A program made the translations under genes and the position numbers. 64,000 bases of DNA. It comes from Pseudomonadota bacterium (lineage in GTDB: Bacteria > Pseudomonadota > Alphaproteobacteria > Rhizobiales > Devosiaceae). The stretch is taken from positions 51,197 to 115,196 of the forward strand of contig JAEWLC010000012.1 in the NCBI GenBank assembly GCA_023393475.1, given 5' to 3'. Shown one piece after another: positions 42,115 through 50,849 of this stretch. Below the pieces are notes generated by a model, which was not told the origin of the DNA, did no database searches, and saw nothing but the letters and a program-made list of their open reading frames with translations. Position 1 is the first letter of the stretch; the number at the start of each line of letters is the position of its first letter.

Positions 42115-43743
42115 TTACGGCGGATCGATCGTGCGGTTCGCGGCGATGGCGGCGAACCAGTTCGGCGGCCGCTCGATCAGGCGGTGGACCACTGGACGAT
42201 CCGGGCCTTGGTGCAGGGCGCGGAGCCGGTCGCCGATGACCTCGTCGGCGTGCGTAAGGCGCTGGTTGTGGCGCGCGTACTCGGTCCAGGTCGGGCTCTT
42301 GTAGCTCTCGACCCAGAGGTCGGTTTCGGCCAGGTCGCGCCGCAGCGTCCATTCGCGCGCGCCGTCGCGGATGCGGATGCGCTTGCGATCGGCCATGACG
42401 GTGAGGAACTCGCGCACGTCCTGCGGCCGGATCCGATACTCGATGCTGATGACGATCGGGCCGGACCGCGGCTCGATCGGCACGTTGATGTCGGGCTCCT
42501 TCCAGCGGTCGGCCGGATCGAGGTCGAGCATGACGCGCGGCGGAATGGCGAGGACGAAGCCGACCGCCGCGCCGACGATCATCACGACCGCGGAAGCGAG
42601 GAGGGCGGTGCTGACCCCATACTGCTCGCCCGCGACGCCCCACACCCAGCTGCCCGCGGCCATGCCGGCAAAGGTCGCCGTCTGATAGAGCGACAGCGAG
42701 CGCCCCACCACCCAGCGCGGCCTCGAGAGCTGCACCGTGACATTGAACAGCGTCAGCGCCAGCACCCAGCAGGCGCCGCCGAGCGCCAGCGCGATGGCCG
42801 TCAGCCATGGCGATGGGCTGATGGCCGTGACTGTGGCGCAGAGGGCGAAGCCGATGAACGCGATGCGCACGATCGTCTCGCTCTTGAAGCGCTCGTTGAG
42901 GCGTCCTGTCAGCAGCGCGCCGCCGACGGCGCCGATGCCGAACGTGCCGAGCAGCAGGCCGTAGAGCAGGGGACCCGCGCCCTCGATCTGGTTGGCCACC
43001 ACGGGCAGCAGCGCCATCACTGAAATCGCGGAGAAGCCGAAGATGAAGCTCCGCAGCAGCACCTTGCCGAGGTTCGGTGACAACGCCACGTAGCGGATGC
43101 CGGCAAACATTGCGGCGCCAACTGCCTCGCGCGGCAAACCCTTGGGTGGCGGTGCGGGCTTCCAGCCGAGCAATACCGCGATCAGTCCGACATAGCTGAT
43201 CATATTGACGGCAAAGGCAGCAGCAGCGCCGGCCGCGGCGACGATGATGCCGCCGATCGCTGGGCCGAGGCTGCGCGACAGGTTGAAGCCGATGGAGTTG
43301 AGCGCCACCGCCGAGCCGACGCTGGAGCGGGGAACGAGGTCCCCCACCGACGCCTGCCACGACGGATTGTTCAGCGCCGCGCCACAGCCGATGAGGAAGG
43401 TGAAGCTGAGCAGCAGCCATGGGGTGATAAGCCCCATGAACGCCGTCAGCGTCAGCAGCGCCGAGACCACGAACATGAAGATCTGCGCGAACAGCATCAC
43501 CCGGCGGCGCGGATAGTTGTCGGCGATGGCCCCGCCGAGCAGCGAGAACAGCATGATCGGCAGCGAGGTCGAAGCCTGGACAAGCGCGACGAGATCGACC
43601 GAGTTGGTCAGCGCGGTCATCATCCATGCCGCGCCCACGCCCTGGATCAGCCCGCCGAAGCTCGAGGCGAAGTTGGCGATCCAGATGTTGCGGAACGTCG
43701 GCAGCTGCAGCGGCTGTAGTACCGACGGCCGGTCCTTGGCCAT
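42115..43743 (-). CDS. MFS exporter with C-terminal NIPSNAP/ABM-like domain
   Basis: 542 aa. Residues about 15-410 are a 10-12 TM major-facilitator domain (PTFRNIWIANFASSFGGLIQGVGAAWMMTAL, DNYPRRRVMLF, LTGRLNERFKSE). A soluble C-terminal region of about 120 residues (PIVISIEYRIRPQDVREFLTVMADRKRIRIRDGAREW...) looks like the antibiotic-monooxygenase-type fold found at the end of MFS_3 family exporters. ATG 43743 has GGAG upstream and gives the usual N-terminus. Substrate unknown. The M32 peptidase gene ends 17 nt upstream and may be in the same transcript. Confidence 0.87.
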   Translation of the reverse strand: MAKDRPSVLQPLQLPTFRNIWIANFASSFGGLIQGVGAAWMMTALTNSVDLVALVQASTSLPIMLFSLLGGAIADNYPRRRVMLFAQIFMFVVSALLTLTAFMGLITPWLLLSFTFLIGCGAALNNPSWQASVGDLVPRSSVGSAVALNSIGFNLSRSLGPAIGGIIVAAAGAAAAFAVNMISYVGLIAVLLGWKPAPPPKGLPREAVGAAMFAGIRYVALSPNLGKVLLRSFIFGFSAISVMALLPVVANQIEGAGPLLYGLLLGTFGIGAVGGALLTGRLNERFKSETIVRIAFIGFALCATVTAISPSPWLTAIALALGGACWVLALTLFNVTVQLSRPRWVVGRSLSLYQTATFAGMAAGSWVWGVAGEQYGVSTALLASAVVMIVGAAVGFVLAIPPRVMLDLDPADRWKEPDINVPIEPRSGPIVISIEYRIRPQDVREFLTVMADRKRIRIRDGAREWTLRRDLAETDLWVESYKSPTWTEYARHNQRLTHADEVIGDRLRALHQGPDRPVVHRLIERPPNWFAAIAANRTIDPP

Positions 43744-43760
43744 GCTGGTGCTCCGTGCCG

Positions 43761-45269
43761 TCAGTCGAGGTAGCGCTGCGTCAGGTGGTCCTGGAAGTGC
43801 TTGGCGTTCAGCTTCTCGCCGGTGGCGCGCTGGATCAGGTCGGGGATCGAGTACTTGCTGGCCTGCTGCCAGATGTTCTCGCGCCGCCACTCGTTGAGCC
43901 CGACGAACCGGCCGTTGCGCATATCCTCGCGGGCGCTGGGCTGGTCGCGCTCGATCGCCGACCAGAGCTGCGCCGCGATGATGGCGCCGAGCGTATAGCT
44001 GGGGAAGTAGCCGATGGCGCCGGACGGCCAGTGCACGTCCTGCATCGGCCCATCCTTCATGTTGTCAATGGTCGAGATGCCGAGATACTCGCGCATCTTG
44101 GCGTCCCACGCCTCAGGCAGATCCTTCGGAGCGAGCGAGCCGTCGATCAGCCCCTGCTCGAGCTCGAAGCGGAGGATCACGTGCAGCGGATAGGTCGCCT
44201 CGTCGGCATCGACGCGGATAAGGCCGCGCTTGATGAAGTGCACATGCGCCAGCACGTCCTCGACGTCCCACCCCGCCATGGCGTCTTCGCCGAGCTTTTC
44301 GCGGACGTGCGGCATGGCCCACTCCCAGAACTCGGGCGAGCGGGCGATTTCCTTTTCGACGAACAGGCTCTGGCTCTCGTGCATGGCCATGCCGCGGGCG
44401 CGGCCCACCGGCCAGTGCGTCCATTCGTGCGGCAGGTTCTGCTCGTAGAGCCCGTGGCCGGTCTCGTGCATGATGCCCATCAGCGAGGTGATGAACTCAC
44501 CCTCTGTGTAGCGCGTGGTCATGCGGATATCGGTCGGCACGCCGCCGCAGAACGGGTGGGTCGAGACGTCCAGGCGGCCATGTTCGAAGTCGAAGCCGAC
44601 GGCTTCCATCATCACGAGCCCGAGCGCCTTCTGCTTGTCGATCGCATAGGGCGGGCTGAGCGGCTTCAGCGGCCGCGCCGCGAGCTTTTCTTCCTGGCGC
44701 GCCAGGGCTCTCGGGGTGAAATCCTTGAGGAAGACCTTGAGGTCGGCGAAGACCGGCGCGACGTCGGCGACGCGGTTGCCGGGGTCGAACTGCTCCATCA
44801 GCGCGTCGTAGGGCGAAAGGCCGAGCACGTCGGCGCGCAACTGCGCTTCCTCGCGGGCCGTGGCGACCACGCCCTCGAAGGCCGGCAGGAACGTCTTCCA
44901 GTCGCCGGTGGGCCGCAGCTCGCGCCAGAGCTGTTCGCAGCGGATGCGGGCGTTCACCTGCTTGCGCACGAAATCTGCAGAGAGGCAGGTCATGTTGGTG
45001 TGGACCCGGCGGAATTCCTTGATCGCCAGCGTCTGCATCTCGTCGAGGGGTTCGGCCTCAGCATCGGCGAGCCAGTCGCCGACCTCGGGGGCGGTCGCCA
45101 TCTCGTGGTACATGCCGGCCAGCACGCCCATCGTCTCGGCACGCTTCTCGCCACCGCCCGCCGGCATCATCACGGCTTCGTCGACGCCGAGCATCGACTG
45201 CGCGTGCTCGATCGCTTCGAGCCGGCGACTCAGGCCATCGAGCTTGGTGAAGGCGGAATTGGCGGACAT
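43761..45269 (-). CDS. Carboxypeptidase Taq-type (M32 family)
   Basis: 502-aa zinc metallocarboxypeptidase, cytosolic. The active-site motif is GIMHETGHGLYEQNLP (HExxH with the catalytic Glu), and the third ligand lies in AMHESQSLFVEK. Further hallmarks are DIRMTTRY, HVILRFELEQGLIDG and the GYFPSYTLGAIIAAQLW block. ATG 45269 has GGAG upstream and fits the family length; the frame is open 110 codons further upstream but over the divergent lysE promoter. Confidence 0.94.
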   Translation of the reverse strand: MSANSAFTKLDGLSRRLEAIEHAQSMLGVDEAVMMPAGGGEKRAETMGVLAGMYHEMATAPEVGDWLADAEAEPLDEMQTLAIKEFRRVHTNMTCLSADFVRKQVNARIRCEQLWRELRPTGDWKTFLPAFEGVVATAREEAQLRADVLGLSPYDALMEQFDPGNRVADVAPVFADLKVFLKDFTPRALARQEEKLAARPLKPLSPPYAIDKQKALGLVMMEAVGFDFEHGRLDVSTHPFCGGVPTDIRMTTRYTEGEFITSLMGIMHETGHGLYEQNLPHEWTHWPVGRARGMAMHESQSLFVEKEIARSPEFWEWAMPHVREKLGEDAMAGWDVEDVLAHVHFIKRGLIRVDADEATYPLHVILRFELEQGLIDGSLAPKDLPEAWDAKMREYLGISTIDNMKDGPMQDVHWPSGAIGYFPSYTLGAIIAAQLWSAIERDQPSAREDMRNGRFVGLNEWRRENIWQQASKYSIPDLIQRATGEKLNAKHFQDHLTQRYLD

Positions 45270-45375
45270 CTCACACTCCAGAAGGGATCGGCCTTGTTGG
45301 TAGCCCCAAAAACCCGGGCGTGCCACCCCGCGGGACTGTCGCAATTGCGCGGCCAATGTTAGGCAGCCGGACATC

Positions 45376-45993
45376 ATGCCCGATCTTCCGATCCTGCTTT
45401 CCTTCATCGTCGCCGCCTTCGTCGTGGTCATCGTGCCGGGCGTCACCGTCTCGGCGCTGGTCTCGACGTCGCTGGCGCGCGGCATGGCGGCCGGGTTCTG
45501 GATGGAGGCGGGCGTACAGGCCGGCCGCTTCACCATGGTGCTGGTGGTGGCGCTGGCGCTCGAGGCGGTGACAGGGCTGGTTTCCTCGGCCTTCGACATC
45601 ATCAAGTATGTCGGCGCGGCCTATCTCGTGTGGCTCGGCTGGGGCTACATCACCAGCCGGCACAGCATTTCGACGGACCGGCCGGTGACGGCGCGTTCGC
45701 CGCTGCAGCAGATGGCCTCGGGCTTCTTCGTCCTGTGGAGCAACCCCAAGGCGCTGATCTTCTTCGGGGCCTTCCTGCCGCAATTCGTCAATCCGGCCTA
45801 TCCCGCCTGGCCGCAGGTGATCGTGCTCGGCCTGATCGAGATGGCGGCGGGGCTCATCACCGATGGCGTCTACATCTACCTCGCCGCCCGGGCCCGCGGC
45901 GCGCTGGGCGACGAGCGGATGGTGGTGGTCAACCGGGTCGCCGGCGTCATCCTGATCGGCGCCGCGATCTGGCTCGCCGCTCAGCATCACTGA
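45376..45993 (+). CDS. LysE/RhtB-family amino-acid exporter
   Basis: 205-aa inner-membrane protein with about six TM segments. Motifs include VVIVPGVTVSALVSTSLARG, YVGAAYLVWLGWGYI and SPLQQMASGFFVLWSNPKALIFFGAFLPQFV, the last being the strongest signature. The family exports amino acids or metabolites. Divergent from the M32 gene with 106 bp between starts. Substrate unknown. Confidence 0.9.
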   Translation: MPDLPILLSFIVAAFVVVIVPGVTVSALVSTSLARGMAAGFWMEAGVQAGRFTMVLVVALALEAVTGLVSSAFDIIKYVGAAYLVWLGWGYITSRHSISTDRPVTARSPLQQMASGFFVLWSNPKALIFFGAFLPQFVNPAYPAWPQVIVLGLIEMAAGLITDGVYIYLAARARGALGDERMVVVNRVAGVILIGAAIWLAAQHH

Positions 45994-46074
45994 TACCGAG
46001 GTCTGAGCTTCGAATCCGCGCGCGGCGTGCTAGAGGCTTTCGCGGTCTTGGCTCACGGTTCGCCAAATACTCGG

Positions 46075-46154
46075 TGTCATTCCTGCGAAGGCAGGGATCC
46101 ATCTATCGGCTGGCGCACGCTGTGAGTTGGATCCCAGCCTGCGCTGGGATGACA
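46075..46154. repeat. 80-bp palindromic intergenic repeat, copy 2
   Basis: Begins TGTCATTCCTGCGAAGGCAG and ends CTGCGCTGGGATGACA; same 80-bp length and internal GGATCC pair as 40287-40366. Lies between lysE and the UPF0303 gene, 46 bp before its start. Confidence 0.85.
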
Positions 46155-46200
46155 GCGGTGGTGGGGAGAGGCCGAGCGCCAGATACCCAGGGAGGTTGTG

Positions 46201-46704
46201 ATGAGCGTAGTCGACGATATCGCCAAGGTGACCGAGCAGGAGCAGCGGCTCACGTTCAAGGCCTTCAACGAGGACACGGCCTACGAGATCGGCTCGATCA
46301 TCCGCGACCTCGCCAGGGCCGACGGCGTCGCCGTCGCCATCGACATCCGCTTCTTCAACCGGCCGCTGTTCTATGCCGCGATGACCGGCACCAACGCCGA
46401 CAATCCCGACTGGCTGCGTCGCAAGGGCAACTGCGTCCGCCGCTGGGAGCGCTCCTCGTACCTGACGGCGCTGCGCTGGAAGCGTGACAACCGCGTCACG
46501 CAGCCCGACCACAACATCGACCCCACCGAATACGCCGTGCATGGCGGTGCATTTCCGATTCGTATCGAAGGGGTTGGCGTCATTGGTTCGATCACTGCCT
46601 CAGGTCTGCCGCAGCGCGATGATCACGCCTACGTGGTGCGGGCCATCGCAAAGCACCTGGGGCTCGACCCCGATCCACTCGCGCTGGGTCCGGAATCCGC
46701 CTGA
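46201..46704 (+). CDS. UPF0303 family (heme-degrading-domain-like) protein
   Basis: 167 aa. Recognised from DLARADGVAVAIDIRFFNRPLFYAAMTGTNADNPDWLRRKGNCVRRWERSSYL and the GGAFPIRIEGVGVIGSITASGLPQRDDHAYVV segment, which is the HbpS/GlcG-like fold of UPF0303. Members have been linked to heme or small-molecule binding and, in yeast, to tail-anchored protein biogenesis; the bacterial role is unclear. GGGAGG lies 5 nt before ATG 46201, so the GTG at 46198 is not used. Confidence 0.85.
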   Translation: MSVVDDIAKVTEQEQRLTFKAFNEDTAYEIGSIIRDLARADGVAVAIDIRFFNRPLFYAAMTGTNADNPDWLRRKGNCVRRWERSSYLTALRWKRDNRVTQPDHNIDPTEYAVHGGAFPIRIEGVGVIGSITASGLPQRDDHAYVVRAIAKHLGLDPDPLALGPESA

Positions 46705-46798
46705 CCACCCGACTCGGTAAGACTTCTGCTACGTAGCTCTGCTAGTGGCTTCGCGGCCCTGGCGCGTGGACGTGCGTCGGCTTTCCTGGGAGCATCAG

Positions 46799-47686
46799 AT
46801 GAAACTGAACTACGTGCTGCTCGATGTCTTCACGACGAGCCGGCTGAGCGGCAATCCCCTTGCCGTGGTGCTGAAGGCCGACGGCCTGCTCGACGACCAG
46901 ATGCAGGCCATTGCAGCCGAGTTCAACCTGTCCGAGACGGTGTTCGTGCAGAAGCCGCAATCGGAGCGGCACACGGCTGCCGTGCGCATCTTTACGCCCC
47001 GCGTCGAGCTGCCCTTCGCCGGACACCCCACCGTCGGCACCGCCGTTGTGCTGGGCCTCCAGGGCCGGGCGACCGCCGTGCGCCTCGAGGAAAATGTGGG
47101 CGTACTCACCTGCGTCATCGAACGCATCGACAAGGAAACGGGCCATGCCCGCTTTGCCCTGCCGGTTCTGCCCGAAGAGGCGGGCAAGGCCCCCGCAAAC
47201 GCGGCGATCGCGGCCACCCTCGGCATCGAGTCGGCCGACATCGGCTGCGGCCCCTACCAGCCGGCGCTCTATTCGGCCGGCGTGCCCTTCTATCTCGTGC
47301 CGGTGAAGGATGCCGAAGTGCTGAAGCGCATCCGACTTGAGCGGCGCGGCTGGGACGATGCCTATCCGGCCGGGCGGGGTTCGGTCTACGTTTTCACCCT
47401 GACCCCCGAAGAGCGCGGCGTAGATTTCGCGGCGCGTATGTTCTCGCCCGGCATGGGCATCGGCGAGGATCCGGCGACCGGCGCGGCTGCCGCGTCGCTG
47501 ATCGGCCTCATCGCCAAGTACTCGGACAACGGCCAGCACGAGTTCAAGCTCCGCCAGGGCTACGAGATGGGCCGGCCCAGCATGATCGAACTGCAGGTGC
47601 GCAAGGCCGACGACAAGCTCGTTCATGGCGGCATCGGCGGACACGCCGTCATCATCGGCGAAGGCACGCTCAACCTCGGCGACTAG
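46799..47686 (+). CDS. PhzF-family isomerase
   Basis: 295 aa with the diaminopimelate-epimerase-like fold. Catalytic Glu is in FNLSETVFV (residues about 42-50). GHPTVGTAVVL and the second-domain GIGEDPATGAAAASLIG loop are family hallmarks. PhzF catalyses a 1,5-hydrogen shift in phenazine synthesis, but most members outside phenazine operons have unknown substrates, and no phz genes lie nearby. GGGAG precedes ATG 46799. Confidence 0.92.
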   Translation: MKLNYVLLDVFTTSRLSGNPLAVVLKADGLLDDQMQAIAAEFNLSETVFVQKPQSERHTAAVRIFTPRVELPFAGHPTVGTAVVLGLQGRATAVRLEENVGVLTCVIERIDKETGHARFALPVLPEEAGKAPANAAIAATLGIESADIGCGPYQPALYSAGVPFYLVPVKDAEVLKRIRLERRGWDDAYPAGRGSVYVFTLTPEERGVDFAARMFSPGMGIGEDPATGAAAASLIGLIAKYSDNGQHEFKLRQGYEMGRPSMIELQVRKADDKLVHGGIGGHAVIIGEGTLNLGD

Positions 47687-47740
47687 CAGGGAATCAGTGC
47701 GAGGGATAACCTGACGGCGAGGCTTCGGGAGGGCTCTGCC

Positions 47741-48166
47741 GTGGACGTGCTTGCACTCATCCTTTTCTTCATCCACATCGTGGCGTTCATCGCCGGCGGC
47801 GCCAACCTGGTGCTGATGCCGATCGTCGGCCCCAAGCTCGCCTCCGCGACGCCGGAGCAGCGCGGCCTGCTGTTCTCGATCATCGAGGGGTTCGGCAAGA
47901 CCGGCAAATATGCCTTCGGGTTGCTGCTCATCACCGGCATCCTGGTCCTGTGGCTCAAGTGGAACTGGGTCGTACCCAACGCCTGGTTCTGGGTGAAGAT
48001 GCTCGGCATCGTCGGCATGATCGTCTTCATCGGGCTCAACGACATGAACCGCAAGAAGGCGATGCAGGGCGACCGCGATGCGGCGAAACGCTCGCAGATG
48101 TTCGGCCAGTTGACCGGTATCTCGTTCCTCATCGTGGTCTTTTCGGCCGTATTCGCCTTCAACTGA
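47741..48166 (+). CDS. Four-TM membrane protein (CopD/DUF2269-like)
   Basis: 141 aa with four hydrophobic helices: VLALILFFIHIVAFIAGGANLVLMPIV, YAFGLLLITGILVLWL, WFWVKMLGIVGMIVFIGL and LTGISFLIVVFSAVFAF. Short basic loops separate them. GTG 47741 has GGGAGG upstream. It is followed 7 nt later by a second, similar membrane protein, suggesting a tandem duplication and perhaps a heteromeric complex. Function unknown. Confidence 0.7.
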   Translation: MDVLALILFFIHIVAFIAGGANLVLMPIVGPKLASATPEQRGLLFSIIEGFGKTGKYAFGLLLITGILVLWLKWNWVVPNAWFWVKMLGIVGMIVFIGLNDMNRKKAMQGDRDAAKRSQMFGQLTGISFLIVVFSAVFAFN

Positions 48167-48173
48167 GGTTGCC

Positions 48174-48575
48174 TTGGACGTCTTTCCCCTTCTGCTCGTC
48201 GCCCACCTGCTCGGGCTGATGCTGGTCGCGGCGGCTTTCCTGCCGCTGCTCGGCATGATGGGGCAGGGCGGGTCCGAGCCACAGACCAACCGGCTGCTGA
48301 CCCAGTTCGGCCACTGGGGCATCATCGTGCTGCTGGTCAGCGGGCCGCTGATGCTGTGGGTCCGCTATGGCGGGTTCGACGGAGTGAGCCACTGGTTCTG
48401 GGCCAAGATGGGCTTCGTCGTGCTGCTGGCGGCTGGCGTCGTGATTTCGGCGGTCTCCGCGCGCAAGATGCGCGCCAGCGACCCTGCCGCGACGGCGCGG
48501 GTGCGGCTGGGGCGCATCGTTGCCAACGTTTCGCTGCTCGCCATCGTCGTCTTCGCCGTGCTGGCTTTCGGCTGA
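48174..48575 (+). CDS. Four-TM membrane protein, paralogue of the preceding gene
   Basis: 133 aa, same four-helix plan and similar opening (MDVFPLLLVAHLLGLMLVAAAFLPLLGMM versus MDVLALILFFIHIVAF), with a shared FWAKMGFVVLLA/FWVKMLGIVGMI helix. TTG start at 48174 with GAGG upstream. The stop overlaps the VOC gene start (TGATG), so the three genes form one operon. Confidence 0.68.
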   Translation: MDVFPLLLVAHLLGLMLVAAAFLPLLGMMGQGGSEPQTNRLLTQFGHWGIIVLLVSGPLMLWVRYGGFDGVSHWFWAKMGFVVLLAAGVVISAVSARKMRASDPAATARVRLGRIVANVSLLAIVVFAVLAFG

Positions 48576-48934
48576 TGCCCAGGCTCGATCACGTCAATAT
48601 CGAGGTCGTGGACGGGCCGCGCATGGTTCGCTTCCTCGAGGCGGTGCTGGGTGCGGAGGAGGGCTTCCGCCCGCCGTTCGGCTTTCCGGGCCACTGGGTC
48701 TATCTCGACGGGCACCCGCTGATTCACCTCAACATCGTGAAGCGCGCCGAGGACTTCCCGGTGGGGATGATCAACCACGTCGCCTTCGGCGTGTACGACT
48801 TTGAGGAGATGCAGGCGCGGATCGAAGCGACAGGCTACCGTTATCGCCTCGCCGGCATTCCGGCGACCGGGATCGGGCAGTTCTTCGTCGAGGGTCCGGA
48901 GGGCCTGCTGCTCGAAGTGCAGTACCGCCGCTGA
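48575..48934 (+). CDS. VOC-family (glyoxalase/dioxygenase fold) protein
   Basis: 119-aa single-module VOC protein: LDHVNIEVVDGPRMVRFLEAVLG, INHVAFGVYDFEEMQARIEATGYRY and FVEGPEGLLLEVQYRR. Metal-ligand positions His (LDHVN), His (INHVAF) and Glu (LLLEVQ) are present. Start shares one base with the upstream stop (TGATG). Substrate unknown. Confidence 0.82.
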   Translation: MPRLDHVNIEVVDGPRMVRFLEAVLGAEEGFRPPFGFPGHWVYLDGHPLIHLNIVKRAEDFPVGMINHVAFGVYDFEEMQARIEATGYRYRLAGIPATGIGQFFVEGPEGLLLEVQYRR

Positions 48935-49008
48935 ACGCTTTTGGCGACAATCGCCTTGCCAAGCCGGGTGAATTCCAGCACAATTCAGCCCGCTAACGGA
49001 ATCTTGCC

Positions 49009-49137
49009 ATGCAGCGCAACCGCGCCATTGCCATCGCAGTCGCAGAACAGAAGGCTCGCCAGAGCCGGCTGCTGTTCGCCGCTGCCATGCTGCTGCTGCC
49101 GGCCGCTCTTCTGCTTCTCCTTCTTATCAGCCCCTGA
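49009..49137 (+). CDS. Putative leu leader peptide (leucine-rich, 42 aa)
   Basis: Short ORF 117 nt before leuA. Eleven of its last 22 codons are Leu, in runs LL, LLL and finally LLLLLL just before ISP-stop. The stop codon lies in the 5' arm of a hairpin (49131-49174), and a second hairpin precedes leuA. This is the layout of a ribosome-mediated leucine attenuator. The hydrophobic run could instead be a membrane helix of a small protein. The Shine-Dalgarno is weak. Confidence 0.6.
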   Translation: MQRNRAIAIAVAEQKARQSRLLFAAAMLLLPAALLLLLLISP

Positions 49138-49240
49138 TAACCGACGGCTCGGATAGCGAGCGGGTGGTCAGGGGATAGCGCGCAACAACCGAACAGTGAT
49201 TTGTCCGGTCGCGATGGTGTCGTCACACCCCGGCCGTTTG
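49131..49240 (+). promoter_or_regulatory. Attenuator-like leader hairpins of leuA
   Basis: Hairpin 1 pairs CCCCTGATAACC (49131-49142, containing the leader stop) with GGTGGTCAGGGG (49163-49174). Hairpin 2 pairs CGGTCG (49206-49211) with CGGCCG (49231-49236), with inner stem GGTGT/ACACC, followed by TTTG; it resembles a terminator with a weak T-run. leuA starts 15 nt later. Folding was done by eye. Confidence 0.5.
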
Positions 49241-49254
49241 ATAGGAAAACCGAA

Positions 49255-50847
49255 ATGACCACCCAGGCAGCGGCGCAGAGCAACAAGGCAAGCTCTTCGA
49301 ACAAGGATCGCGTCTTCATCTTCGACACCACGCTGCGCGACGGCGAGCAGAGCCCCGGCGCGACCATGACGCTGGAGGAAAAGCTCCAGGTCGCCGAAGC
49401 GTTGGACGAGATGGGCGTCGATATCATCGAGGCCGGCTTTCCCATCGCCTCGAACGGTGACTTCGAAGCCGTCGTGGCCGTCGCCAAGCACGTGAAGAAC
49501 TCGGTCGTCGCCGGCCTCGCCCGCGCCATCCCCGGTGACATCGCCCGTGCCGGCGAAGCCGTGCGTCACGCCAGGCAGGGCCGCATCCACACCTTCGTCT
49601 CCACCTCGCCGATCCATCTGGCCCACCAGATGAAAAAGACCGAGGAGCAGGTGCTGGAGATCATCACCGCCACGGTCTCCCAGGCGCGCAACCTGATCGA
49701 CAATGTCGAGTGGAGCGCGATGGACGCGACCCGCACGCCGATCGACTACCTGGCGCGCTGTGTCGAACTCGCCATCAAGGCCGGCGCCACGACCATCAAC
49801 CTGCCCGACACCGTCGGCTACGCCGTGCCATCCGAGCATGAGGCGATGTTCCGCTCGATCATCGAGCGCGTCCCCGGCGCCGATAAGGTGATCTTCTCGG
49901 CCCACTGCCACAACGACCTGGGCCTCGCGGTCGCCAACTCGCTGGCCGCCGTCCGCGGTGGTGCCCGCCAGGTCGAATGCACCATCAACGGCCTCGGCGA
50001 ACGCGCCGGCAACGCCGCGCTGGAAGAGGTGGTGATGGCGCTGCGCACCCGCGGCGACGCCATGCCGTTCGATACCGGCATCGACGCGACCCACCTGAGC
50101 CGGGCCAGCAAGATCGTCTCGGCCGCTGCCAACTTCCCGGTCCAGTACAACAAGGCCATCGTCGGCAAGAACGCCTTCGCCCACGAGAGCGGCATCCACC
50201 AGGATGGCATGCTGAAGAACGCCCAGACCTACGAGATCATGACGCCGGAGAGCGTGGGCATCAAGGAAACCACCCTGGTGATGGGCAAGCATTCCGGCCG
50301 CGCCGCCTTCAAGGACAAGTTGAAGGAACTGGGCTATGAGCTGGGCGACAATGCCTTTCAGGAAGCCTTCCAGCGCTTCAAGGACCTGGCTGACAGGAAG
50401 AAGCACGTCTATGACGCCGACATCGTCGCGCTGGTCGACGACGAGGCCGGCTCGGTCGACGATCGCATCAAGCTGGTCGACATGGCGGTCGTCTCCAGGA
50501 CCGGCGGCGTCCACCACTGCGACATCACCATGACCATCGACGGCACCGAGGTGAAGGCGTCGTTCGACGGCACCGGCTCGGTCGATGCGATCTTCAACGC
50601 CATCAAGCAGGGCATCGGCAAGGACCCGCATCTGGTGCTCTACGCCATCGACGGCGTCACGGGCGGCACCGATGCGCAGGCGAGCGCCCATGTGCGCCTC
50701 GAAATGAACGGCCGCATCGTCTCCGGCAATGCCGCCGAGCCCGATACGCTCGTCGCCTCGGCCCGCGCCTACATCAACGCCTACAACCGCCTGCTGCTGG
50801 AACGCGGCGCGGCGGCGCAGGGCGCGACCGAGGCCGTGGCAAGCTGA
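49255..50847 (+). CDS. leuA: 2-isopropylmalate synthase LeuA
   Basis: First committed step of leucine synthesis: condenses acetyl-CoA with 2-oxoisovalerate. 530 aa. The catalytic TIM barrel begins FIFDTTLRDGEQSPGATM (metal-binding Arg-Asp pair) and has INLPDTVGYAVPSEHE and the HCHNDLGLAVANSLAAVRGGARQVECTINGLGERAGN metal site. The C-terminal part (residues about 390-525) is the LeuA regulatory domain for leucine feedback. ATG 49255 with AGGA upstream. A leucine-rich leader peptide and hairpins precede it. Confidence 0.96.
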   Translation: MTTQAAAQSNKASSSNKDRVFIFDTTLRDGEQSPGATMTLEEKLQVAEALDEMGVDIIEAGFPIASNGDFEAVVAVAKHVKNSVVAGLARAIPGDIARAGEAVRHARQGRIHTFVSTSPIHLAHQMKKTEEQVLEIITATVSQARNLIDNVEWSAMDATRTPIDYLARCVELAIKAGATTINLPDTVGYAVPSEHEAMFRSIIERVPGADKVIFSAHCHNDLGLAVANSLAAVRGGARQVECTINGLGERAGNAALEEVVMALRTRGDAMPFDTGIDATHLSRASKIVSAAANFPVQYNKAIVGKNAFAHESGIHQDGMLKNAQTYEIMTPESVGIKETTLVMGKHSGRAAFKDKLKELGYELGDNAFQEAFQRFKDLADRKKHVYDADIVALVDDEAGSVDDRIKLVDMAVVSRTGGVHHCDITMTIDGTEVKASFDGTGSVDAIFNAIKQGIGKDPHLVLYAIDGVTGGTDAQASAHVRLEMNGRIVSGNAAEPDTLVASARAYINAYNRLLLERGAAAQGATEAVAS

Positions 50848-50849
50848 CG

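Noticed and set aside
42026..43627. Overlapping minus-strand frame in the MFS gene
   Set aside because: Arg/Ala-rich shadow; the MFS transmembrane pattern is in the other frame.
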